NCBI GenBank assembly: GCA_015680685.1
Contig: MNCI01000001.1
Coordinates: 371,343 to 435,342, forward strand
DNA from: Gnetum montanum
Lineage: Eukaryota; Streptophyta; Gnetopsida; Gnetales; Gnetaceae
Direction of reading: 5' to 3'
Length of the DNA: 64,000 bases
Shown here: piece by piece, positions 34,501 to 44,249 of the stretch
Numbering within the stretch: position 1 is the stretch's first letter
How the letters are laid out: every line of letters begins with the position of its first letter
Position numbers and translations under genes: made by a program
The notes under the pieces: generated by a model
Told to the model about the DNA's origin: nothing
Seen by the model: only the letters and a program-made list of their open reading frames with translations
The model's database searches: none

Positions 34501-34550
34501 AGGAGCCACCTAAGGTGTTAGTATGGGTGACCATCTTTCCCATGACTAAG

Positions 34551-35480
34551 TTAGAAGGGAGAGATCCAAAATATTGAGCGTGGTTGTCCATCTGACGAGG
34601 TGTTTGTTGCATTGGTTGGCTTGAGCTTATGGAAAGGTTTCATTTGTTGAATGTTGACTAGTTGTTTCTTGTCTAAGCTATCAGGTTTGTAGATGATCAT
34701 GGCCCTAGATGAAAAAGTTTCATCAATGATGTAAGGTCCTTCCAACAATGTTTGAAATTTGGTTTGTTGGGGTACATGTGTAGGATTCCAATAGAGAACC
34801 TTGTCTCCTAGTTGAAACTTGAGTTTTATTATTTTAAGGTCATGGTGTTTCTTGTTGAATGCCTTATGCATTTCATTGGATAATAGGGCCATTAACTGAT
34901 TTTCATCTAGCAAGTTGAGACTCATTAATCATTCTTTCTATGCTAGACTTAGATCTAGGTCAAGGTCATAGGCTGTAGAGAGTGTACAGAGCTTGGATTG
35001 GATGGGAAATGTTGGTAGTTTTTCATACACAAGCTCATAGAGAGAATAACCTATGGGAAGTTTCCATGTGGAGCATTCGCCCAAAGGGCATCATTTAATT
35101 TAGTGCTCTAATCCCTTTAGTAGTTTTTAATGGTATGTGTTAAGATTTATGTAATCTCTCGATTAGTGACCTTAGCTTGGCCATTGGCCTAGGGGTGATA
35201 TGATGTTGTGAGTTTACGTTTAACCCCCAAGTGTTGCATCAACTTCTAGAAAGTGGCACCTGTAAAATGAGTTCCCAATCAGAAATTAATGCACAATGTA
35301 CACCAAACTTGTTTACAATATTTTGTTAGACAAATCGAGCAGCAGTGGTGGATGTACAATTGGTGATAACTATTGCTTCTTTCCACTTGGTATAATAGTC
35401 AACTACGACTATTATATATGCCTTTCTATTTGATAAAGGTGTGATGGGATCCATAAAGTCAATGCCCCAAATTTTGAATG
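34551..35480 (-). pseudogene. Integrase core and C-terminus, family B (decayed)
   Basis: The minus strand carries VVVDYYTKWKEAI and a LISD segment from the catalytic core, then the C-terminal domain in an open stretch of about 124 residues (34,551-34,925): FQLGDKVLYWNP and LLEGPYIIDE, the usual 'F..GD.VL ... GPY.I' pattern that binds DNA. A frameshift after LISD destroys the end of the core, so the copy is dead. Confidence 0.85.
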
Positions 35481-35484
35481 GTTT

Positions 35485-35720
35485 AAGAGGTTGTATTCAT
35501 TGTTGTGGCCCCTCCATTCGAGCTATCATTCCACCATCCCTTTGGCAATGAACACAAACATGAACAAATTGATGTGCATCCCTAAAGATTGTTGGCCAAT
35601 AATGCCCTGCCATGAGGATTTTTATGGTTGTGTGTCTCCCAGCATAATGGCCCTGACAAGGACCTTCATGAGCATCTTGGAGAACACATAGTTGATCCAT
35701 ATCACAGACACACTAATGTA
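35485..35720 (-). pseudogene. Integrase H2C2 zinc finger, family B
   Basis: The minus strand reads LQDAHEGPCQGHYAGRHTT, then GHYWPTIFRDA and CVHCQRDGG. The H..H (AHEGPCQGH) and C..C (CVHC) pairs with the intervening YWP are diagnostic of the Ty3/Gypsy integrase N-terminal finger, which helps assemble the integrase multimer on the cDNA ends. Open for 67 codons. Confidence 0.9.
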
Positions 35721-35984
35721 CTAGTCCATTAGGAAAAACCTTGTAAAGGTTTTCATTAATCTCCAGAAAATATTTAACCTGATGAAGAAATAGTTATTTC
35801 TTTCTAGTATCTAGCCCTTGTGGTAGTTCTTGCTTAAGTAGATAAGTGAGGATGGTATCATACCATTTTAGTTCATTGGTAATTTGTGCATTAATAGCAC
35901 CTGCAAGGAGAGATTCATCAAGGAATTGATCAGATAAAGAGCTATCTTTCTTCTTGTTATCCCATCTCAGTCACGATAAGTGAT

Positions 35985-36323
35985 TCATCTCACATTCTCC
36001 ACACCTTTACAATCTACCATCGTGAGATCAAATTTCTTCAAAATCACAAGCCACCGTATAACATGGGGGCTCACCATTGGTTTTTTCATTAGAAGTCTGA
36101 TGGCACTATGATCTATGTGCACAAACACTTTATAGCCAAGCGCATAGTGCCTAAACTTCTCTAAAGTGAACACCACTGCCATCAACTCCTCTTCTATGGT
36201 GGTGTAGTTTAGTTGTGCACCTGCGATGCTCTGGCTTACGCAGTGAATGTAATATGAATGTTTTTGATCATCCATCTGTGTAAGCACTGCTCCCAAAGCA
36301 TAATTCAATGCATCAGTCATCAC
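35985..36323 (-). pseudogene. RNase H domain, family B
   Basis: A 112-residue open stretch on the minus strand: TDALNYALGAVLTQMDDQK, a NYTTIEEELMAVVFTLEKFR block, HYALGYKVFVHIDHSAIRLL and VIRWLVILKKFDLTMVDCKG. This is the RNase H fold attached to Gypsy RT; the IEEELMAVV helix and HIDH strand carry catalytic acids. It is the best preserved enzyme piece in the window, and stops flank it on both sides. Confidence 0.93.
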
Positions 36324-36339
36324 ATGAAATGGTCTGGAC

Positions 36340-37330
36340 CAATCTGGTGCTTGAAGAATGGGAGTTTCAACAAGCTTTTACTTCAATTTTTAAAATACTA
36401 ATTCACATGCAAGGGTCCAAATGAATGATGCATCCTTTTTTGTTAATTCTACTAACAGCTTGGCAATTTTGAAAAACTTCTTGATAAATCATGGGTAATA
36501 GCTAGTATGACCAAGGAATGACTAAACTTCTTTGACTATTTCAGGTTGGCGGGTTATTCCTTGGATGATCCTTATTTTTTTTAAGGTCCACCTCAATTCT
36601 TGCTTTGGAGATGTGATGCCCCAAGACTGTGCCTTCCTGGACCATGCCATGGCTCTTTTGCCAATTGAGCCAGAGGTTTTTTTCAACACATCTCTTCAAC
36701 ACCTACTTAAGAAAGTCTAGGGATTACACAAACATAGCTCCATAGGTAGAAAAATCATCTATAAAGACTTTTACCCCGCTACTGATTTGTTGTTGGAAAA
36801 TGCTAAGTAATCATTAAAATGTGCTTGGGGCATTGCATAGACCAAATGGAATTTGTCAGTAGGCAAAAGTTCCCTAAGGACTTGTGAAAGTTGTCTTTTC
36901 TTGGTCCTTTGGTGAAAACCAAATTTGATTATAGCCACTATAACTATCTAGAAAGCTATAAAAGTTGTGCCCTGAAATGGTGTCTAGCACATGGTTGACG
37001 AAAGGCAATGGAAAATGATCCTTGAAAATTGCCATATTGATCAGCTAAAAGTCAATGCACACCTACCATTTCCCTCCTTTCTTTGGCACAATCATGGGTG
37101 GGCTAATCCACTCACTATCTATGATAAGGTAAATGAATCCCACTTTGAGGAGTTTTTCAATCTTCTCTTTGACAATCTATTTTAACTTGGGATTCGAATG
37201 CTGCTACTGCTGTTGTTTCAACTTGAGAATAGGGTCGATGTATATTCGGTCTTGGCATATTCTTAGATCTATCCCAGTGAGTTTGGAATATGATTAGGCA
37301 AAGGCTGCTAACCATTTTTTCACAACTTTT
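36340..37330 (-). pseudogene. Reverse transcriptase, family B (decayed)
   Basis: Minus-strand motifs: SEWISPPMIVPKKGGKW, then VCIDF (about 37,030-37,115), a G-rich 'finger-palm' section, and the catalytic KVFIDDFSTYG (about 36,745-36,775) with both Asp residues kept. Several stops (some fitting CAG or TGG changed to TAG) interrupt it. In life it copies the element RNA to DNA, primed from the tRNA-Asp site at 40.86 kb. Confidence 0.88.
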
Positions 37331-37344
37331 ATTAATCTTTTCTT

Positions 37345-37614
37345 TTATTTTGCAACAAGCTTGGTATTAATAATAACCAGACTTCCATTTTTCAAAAATA
37401 CATACTCCATTCTAGCCGATAGTTTCTTCAATTCAAGGGGCTCTTGGTTAAAATTATTAGAAATTTTTAGTTCACCCCAATTAACATCATCATTTGCTTC
37501 TTCGAAGAGCTGGTGGTGAACTTGCTCAAGTTTATCCATACTTACAACGTATTCATACATTAGGCCCTCAATCAGTTCCATACATAATGTACTACTGCTA
37601 GCATCAGCTATCAA
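37345..37614 (-). pseudogene. Protease-RT linker, family B
   Basis: An 89-residue open stretch on the minus strand ends EPLELKKLSARMEYVFLKNG, then SLVIINTKLV. This matches the conserved 'P.LELK.LP..L.Y.FL ... VII...L' segment immediately before RT in Athila/Tat-type elements. It is more acidic towards its start (EEANDDVNWGEL). Confidence 0.8.
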
Positions 37615-37797
37615 CCACTTGGTGCCCTCTTGTTTTGTGACTATTGTGTATAGACATCTTTGGATCTTAGCTTCTAGTACACACTACTTACATGCAGAGA
37701 TAGATTTTTTCTTTACTGATCATAACTTTTGCACATAATGGCACCCTGAATTGTTGTATGTGATTCATGGAACTCTCTTCTTCTCAATCTTTTCAAA

Positions 37798-38170
37798 TTA
37801 ATTTTCTTTTGATATCTCCAAAGAAAGATCTCTAATGCCAATTTTGGCATCAATAGTACTTAGCCACGTCCTTCCCATAATAGTTGAAAAGTCCCCCTTA
37901 CAGTTCTCCACTTTGATTACTAGGAAATCAGTGGGATATGACCACCCACAAATGGTGGTGATGATGTCTTTAACTAATCTCAATGGAACAATGATGGATT
38001 GGTCTACTAGTTCCAACTAGATGTTGCTCTTCTTCAAAGGAGGAAATTTCTACATTTTGTATATCTCATGCAAGATCAGATTAACACCGAAACCAAAGTC
38101 AAGAAAAGCTTTGCAAGGCTCATTCCTGATAATTTGCAAGTAAACCAAGGGACTCTTAAGATCTACTAAT
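37798..38170 (-). pseudogene. Retropepsin, family B (decayed)
   Basis: The minus strand reads KAFLDFGFGVNLILHEIYK around 38,060-38,110, matching the catalytic D-[LF]-G-[AS]..N region with substitutions. It continues VDQSIIVPLRLVKDI, PTDFLVIKVENCKGDFSTI and MGRTWLSTIDAKI, the flap and the '(L/M)GR.(W/F)L.T..A.I' end of Gypsy proteases. The first part is separated by a stop from the open 72-codon piece (37,798-38,016). It cleaves Gag-Pol. Confidence 0.85.
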
Positions 38171-38235
38171 TTTCTAAGTAGGTTACCAACTCAAATCTAA
38201 TCAGATACAACATGTGTCAACATTATAGTATGGAT

Positions 38236-40724
38236 TCAAAAAGGATTTTGATTTGAAGGGGACTTGGATAGTGAGGAAACAAAGGAAGTTGGAGGAGTAG
38301 GGTTACCAACCACTGATGTATCAAATGGCTTTAGTGGACTATGAGGTTGGAATAAGGATCTTTTCTTTATTCGTGGTTCTAACCTACTAGATGGGTTAAC
38401 TAATTGTAAGTTAACTACCCTCATAGCATTTCTTTGTTGTGGTTGTGTAGGAAATTCAGCATGCATGGATGGAGCAAGCGGTAGTTGTGTAGGAGGTGGA
38501 GGAGTAGGTGTAGGAATAGGAGATGCATGAGGCTAGTAGGTGATATCCCTCCTTGGATAGGGTGATTGGTATATTTTAGGAGAGTAATGGTGAGGCTGGT
38601 AAGTAGCAACATGACCAGAGGAGTCTTGTGGAAAAGAAGGTTGTTGAACATAGTAGTCATAGGGATCTAGTTGTTGGTAAGGGTATTATTGTCTTGGAGG
38701 GGGCAATGCCCATGATTGTGATTGCTACCACTACTGGTACAATTCATAGGGTTGCACAAGAGTTCCACTTGGATAGTATTACTATGGTTGGTAAAACTGT
38801 CGAAGATTTCCTTGTGGATAAGATAATCTTTTGGGCATTTGCCTTTGTGCAAGTCATGGATGTAAGGCATACACCCCAAATTCTTGCAAGTGTGATATAA
38901 CTGGATAACATCCCTTAGGATGTTCATGCTGGTAGACATCACATCCACCATCATCATTTGAGTTTCTATCCATAGCCATCTCTATTGCAGCCATTTTACC
39001 TTTACCCTTAGATATGGCATGTTCAGACTTCTTATGCCTCCGATGCTCATGCTCACCACCTTTCTCCTTAGACTCTTCAAAAAATTTTGCAATAGCTTGA
39101 AACCTATTGTCCATGGAGTCCCATAATTGATCAACCTTAGTTGTGATTTCTTATTGAAATTTCTAGAATGACAAAATTTTCTAATTAACCACCTCATCTT
39201 TGGTGAATTCATCCTCACTATCACAAAATTCTACCGACCTTTTTTTGAATAGAAGGGTCTCTATTATTTTCTTTTGAACTTTCATGTTTTCTTAGCTCTC
39301 CCTCCTTCTTGGCTACCTAAATTATTTTTTGAATTTGACATATGATTAACTTTGTTAATCTCTCTTGGGCATAGATGCTAAGGATTTTCCTGGTTTCAGA
39401 CTACAACCTATCTATGATATGGTAAAACTGATCAAGTTGAGAGTATCCATGGTTGGGACACCTATGCAATAGAGATTAGTATCGACCAGTAGTAGCATCC
39501 AAGGGCTCATGATTTCCTTGTTTTCACCCCTAAATTTATTTTCTTAGATTGGATACTTGGGAGTACGTTTGATATTTGTCATTGAATAATTCCAACATTG
39601 TACTCCACCACCTCATCAATTCTAGTTCCAAGGATCAATACCAATTTTCTGCTTCCTTTATGAGTGTCCTTGGAAATAATTTCAGCTTTTGCTAGTCATT
39701 TTCAATATTCTACAAAGCACATGCATCTTGGAAGGCCTAAAGATGATTTTGTGAATCAAAATCATATCCTCCCTCAAACCAAGGGATGTTGCTCATATCT
39801 AGCCTCTTTATCCTATTGTTCTTCACATGCCTTATTGGAATCCTCATAGCCTCTGCAATATTTAACATGCCTTGAGTAGCAAGTAGAGATTCATCAAGGC
39901 CATGATGGTGGTGCCTATGATGTTCCCTACTAGCCCTTCTTTCTTGATGATGGGCCCCTCTAGATTATCCACATCTTCGATCATGAATATCTCAATGGTC
40001 CCTTCTGTTATTTTGGTTTCATTAGTCACCCCCATCATGGTTATTTCTTCTACAACCATGATTTGAACCAGATGAAGAAGATGATTATGATGATGAAGGG
40101 GAAGAAGAAGGAGAACTTGCTTTGTGCTAATGCCTATCATCCTTCCTTTGATTCTTGTGATCACAATCGCAATCATGATCTCCTTTATTCCCCTTTTCTT
40201 GACTTTCTTCTTTAGATCCATTTTTTTCATTGGATTCATTTTCACCAAAATCTAGGATTATGGATTATGGATTGTACATTCTAGTTGAGGGCTCCTTGAA
40301 CAAAGTCAAAGAGAGGAGAATTACTAAAGAAGTGGTCACCTTTATCAATTGGGCAAAGTAGAGGTGGAAATATATTTGACCCCTTACCCTTCACAAGCTT
40401 GTGTTGGTGCTCTAGCTACTGATTCCTTAATTTTTGTGCTTCAGTGGGATGATAATCCCTTGAGTTGGGATCTCACATCTTGTATTCTCCATGGAGATGT
40501 TGAAGCCCATGTCATGTGAGCATTAGCTGGAGCATTGCTAAAATAGATTAATCAGGTGGCATCACAATGTTTCCCTCCATATCGCGCCACCACATCAGTT
40601 CATCTTGATGTAAGATGAAGGTAAAGTCTGGTACATACTCATTGAGATGAGCATACACCACTTGGTATTGTTGAGACACCTAAACTACCTTGGGCAAAGA
40701 TGGGCTCCTATGAGAAGAAAACAT
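38236..40724 (-). pseudogene. gag of family B element (decayed)
   Basis: Minus strand from an ATG at about 40,724 (MFSSHRSPSLPK, then an early TAG). The core near 39,500-39,680 reads AENWYWSLELELMRWWSTML followed by ELFNDKY, the Retrotrans_gag pattern. Upstream is a Ser/His/Arg-rich section (40,080-40,250). A Cys/His region lies near 38,820-38,910 (GVYALH and HKGKCPKD in two frames), the nucleocapsid-type zinc knuckle split by a frameshift. The last ~140 codons are Pro/Gln/Ser-rich (HVATYQPHHYSP, PTPTPPPPTQLPL). Gag forms the virus-like particle. Stops and frameshifts make it non-functional. Confidence 0.8.
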
Positions 40725-40860
40725 TTTGTGTTAATAAATAGTGTAGTTGAGATTTAATGTATTTATAATAATTTTTGTTTTCATAGGATTTGATTCTTAG
40801 GGTTTGAACAATGAGAGTACTAAGTTTCACTAGGTTTAGATAGCACATGAAGAACTAAAA

Positions 40861-40878
40861 TCCCTGGCAACAATGCCA
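40861..40878 (-). other. Primer-binding site, tRNA-Asp type
   Basis: The minus strand reads TGGCATTGTTGCCAGGGA, differing from TGGCGCCGTTGCCGGGGA at four places, all C to T or G to A. It starts one base inside the LTR end at 40,880. Use of tRNA-Asp is typical of Athila/Tat-group elements. Confidence 0.8.
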
Positions 40879-40879
40879 A

Positions 40880-41757
40880 TGATGAGTGTCAAGCTACCCC
40901 TACATCCAACCATATGAATCACAAGCGTTCACATGCAATCTGGTTGAATTCTACAGACTATACTTACTAAGTGCGCTAGAGCTAAATAGTGTGTGCATGT
41001 TGTTCATTTGTTGTCTTCCCAGTCCCACTTGTGGAGTGCAATTGTATGGTTAAGTGTGACTGAGGCATAAGAATTTTAGTATTTTGTGTTTTAATGGAAT
41101 TACTCACCTAGAATAAGAATAAAAGTAAAGGTGAATAAAAGTAAGAGCGATTAATTGCTAAGTAAACTATAGTCTAATCTAGCCTAACACAAGTAACTAT
41201 TCCCACTTCTCGAACATATCCTGAACATTGTGCAAACACTGCTGGGCTATCAAACACTAGTTGTTTCTGACCTACCAAGTGTCACACGTATGCTTAAAGG
41301 GGTCATGCTTGTGTAATTTAATGATTTTCTTAATTGATCAAAATTAATTTCTACATAAATATCATTAATGTAAATTTCATGAAATATAAATGCATAAGAA
41401 AGAAAATATCAAGTGCTGCAAGGAATGGATCAAAGAGCTCCTCTTTATTGCCAACACAATTGTGTGCTCAGGTACATTAATGCTTGAATAAAGATCCATT
41501 CACACTTAGATCTTCTGCTATGGGGACTTGGAAAATATTCTAACTTTCAAATGGAAAAATTGCAAGAGTTTCGCTACTAACTACTAAAAACTTCCTCCCA
41601 ATTATGCACTTGGGCGCTATATTTATAGAGTTGGGAGTAACCCTATGATATTGAGTGTATGATATTGCATCTTAGGCCACGATATCGCATACCCAATATT
41701 GTGTACCCGATATCATAGCCACCCCAATATTGGAGTGATGAAAAACACAATTTATGA
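40880..41757 (-). mobile_element. Family B 5' LTR, truncated
   Basis: Starts TGATGAGTGTCAAG on the plus strand. It matches 31,718-32,245 with an extra segment of about 330 bp (41,287-41,616). That segment resembles family A LTR text at 23,060-23,130 (AAATATTCTAACTYTC), so the shorter copy suffered a deletion. The minus-strand TATA box (CTATAAATATAG) is at 41,617-41,628. Similarity to the other LTR stops at about 41,757, where a plus-strand LINE piece begins, so the LTR has lost its outer end. Confidence 0.75.
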
Positions 41758-42015
41758 ATAAGCTACAAGAATGGTAGCTTAGAGTATTTGAACATGTGCA
41801 AAGAAGATGAAACAATAAGTCTATAAGCAAAGGTTGCTACATCACTATTTTAGTAAAGCTATTGAAAGGAAGATGAAAGAATAAATGGGAAAAAATCATG
41901 AAAGTTGATTTGAAGAAACTATAAATAAATAAAGATCTAGCTCTTCATTGAGGTGAATTATGGAAAATAACTCATGTAGCCAACCCCATTTTATTGGGAC
42001 AAGGCTAGGATGACG
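41758..42015 (+). pseudogene. 3' end of a LINE ORF2 (plus strand), fossil
   Basis: Plus-strand translation gives RVFEHVQRR, KLLKGR, VDLKKL, INKDLALH and ITHVANPILLGQG, the same LINE C-terminal tail as at 22.0 kb but in the opposite orientation. The tail is followed by a (GATGATAATGAT) simple repeat near 42,012, as often seen after plant LINE ends. Stops are present. Confidence 0.75.
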
Positions 42016-43400
42016 ATGATAATGATGATGACCAACTAGAATCAAACTTATAAATGAAACTTTCCAAATTATGATTCTCACTACTAGGATAAAAATACAT
42101 TGATATGTATTTCTTTTTATAGCCTAAATGAGTTATAGTTATATTCATTATCAAAAATAGAACTAGATGAATATATATTCTAGTGTTAATAATAAATATA
42201 TCTAGTTAGGCCATAAAAAGAAATTCATAGCAATATGTTGTTATCCTAGTCTTAAGAATCTTAACTTTGAAACTCGAAGTTATGAGTTTGATTCTAGCAA
42301 CTAGCTTTGCGTAATAAAGTTCTATGAAGGTTTCATGTTGGATATATATCTAGGAGGTACATATAGTCATCTATAATGAAGTGTTAGCTTGGTGATTAGA
42401 GTCTTGAATTGGAAACCCAGGTTGTATGTTCAATTTTTTTGATAAATATTGAATATGGATTTTTTTAAAAATCCGTAAAAGAAATTCTAAAACTATTTTT
42501 CTAATATTAATGTAACCCCTTTCCTTTTCATAAAAAGAAAATACAGGAAATTACCAAATATATTCTATTAAATAAATCCAATCAACTAATTAAACATTAT
42601 CAAACAAAGATTCATAGAGTTAACACTTAAGTTTCTTAGACTAGGGTTGTTACACTTAATAATTCAATGTTGAGAGTAAATCCTAAAGAGCCTTTTCAAG
42701 AACTTCAAGATAAGAATTGTAAGCATCATTTTCAATAATATAACAAAATCACTTATAAAATACTATAGAAAATCAATTCATTTGAGGGACTCTGTCATAT
42801 TTAAGCTATTTAAAAGTCTTTAAAAGTTTCTTATTAAAGATGAAGCTATTTGATAGGGATCCTACTAGTTTTGGATTAATAGAATTTATCCCATAATTCA
42901 TAGTGTAATTTGGTTGTATTATTTGAGGATGATGTTGAATGGATTACCAAGAATACTTATATATTTCATTGCATTCAAGATATATAAAACATATTATAAT
43001 ACATATAATTCAGTTATGACATATGTTGCCATAGTGAGAGGTAGGTAAAATATTCATGATTTTATGGTTTATAATTTTTATAAATTTTATAATTATAAGA
43101 AAGAAATAAATAATAAGAAATACACACACATTGCAATCCCACTTGAAGAGAATAATAATGCTCATATTACAATTTGTTAAGGATTAGGTGCAACACTCAA
43201 CACACAAATGCAAATAAAATAGCTCTAAGTCATAACCTTGATAGCCCAACACCATGTCGTATATTTGTAACCTCCTTAGGTAAGGTTAAATTATTGTAGC
43301 ATATGAAAATGAGAAATGAAAAAAAATGGTTTTATTTTTTTATACTATTTTTAGTGTTTTAATTTTTAAGGCATTAATGGTGTAAAAAATGAGACAAAGA
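42016..43400. other. Repeat remnants, no recognised gene
   Basis: AT-rich DNA including the SINE-like pieces below. No coding motif is seen on either strand. Confidence 0.4.
42225..42445 (+). repeat. tRNA-derived SINE-like remnants (two head-to-tail)
   Basis: Near 42,380-42,435 the plus strand shows TTAGCTTGGTGATTAGAGTC (A-box-like) and, about 35 bases later, GGTTGTATGTTCAATTTT (B-box-like). Near 42,240-42,297 a similar but weaker pair ends with AGTTATGAGTTTGATTCTAG. Spacing fits a tRNA-related SINE head. Both promoters are degraded and no tail or target duplication was resolved. Confidence 0.45.
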
Positions 43401-44240
43401 CCATAATCTTTATTCACCACACAAACATCAAATACTACATCAACCAAACAGGTCTAAGCTACGTAAGTAAGATAGCATTCTAATAGAGTCTAGTGGCACT
43501 TATATAAGAAATAATACAAAACATACATAAAACAGGAAAGGAGTCACTTACCCAAGAAAGGAAGAAGTCTTTACACAAAATTATATTCTAAAAGCTAAAG
43601 GAAAATATTTGGAATAAAGTTCATTTTATGTGAAGCTCATCCTAAGTATTTGTAATTTTTACAACATAATGGTAGGGGATCACTAATGTCCAAGGCTCAA
43701 CAAAGATCTATTAGCATAGCTGATACTTCTTAGGACATATTGGAAGAGGCTCATAGACAAAGGTGATTAAACCATGGTACCAAGAGGGGTCTGTCAGCAT
43801 CCCTGTACTAATGCAAGAGGTGTACTACTATAGAAAACTTAGCATCCACTACCCCCAAAACTTTGTCTTCCTCTTTTTTGATGAAAGTTGAGATGTCATG
43901 GAACATATTGGTGTCTTCCTAGGATTTTTGAACAAATCCAAAAACTTCTCAAGAACATTGAAACATGTACGAAACCTACAAGTGTAAACTAGAAGACTAT
44001 GATGAAAATCTAGAAGATGAAAACCTCAACCATATGCATGAAAAATAGAAACACATATTACATGATATACATCCTAAATCCAGGACTTACAAAATATCAC
44101 TCGCTAACTTATCATGCCTCCATGACTAAGTAAAGCTAGTCAAGTATGTTTAAAGCTTAAAATACAAGACTATAACTAGAGACATGACATGATTAATGTA
44201 GAGGGATACATTTGGATAAATGTACCAAACATGAATATAT
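43400..44240 (-). mobile_element. Possible family C LTR remains
   Basis: Contains ATCATGCCTCCATGACTAAG (44,107 region), which matches the LTR block seen in family A (ATACCTCCATGATTTAGTAA) and family B (ATATCCCCACGACTAAATAA). No clear TGATGAG end was located, so the limits are uncertain. Confidence 0.35.
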
Positions 44241-44249
44241 TACAATTGA

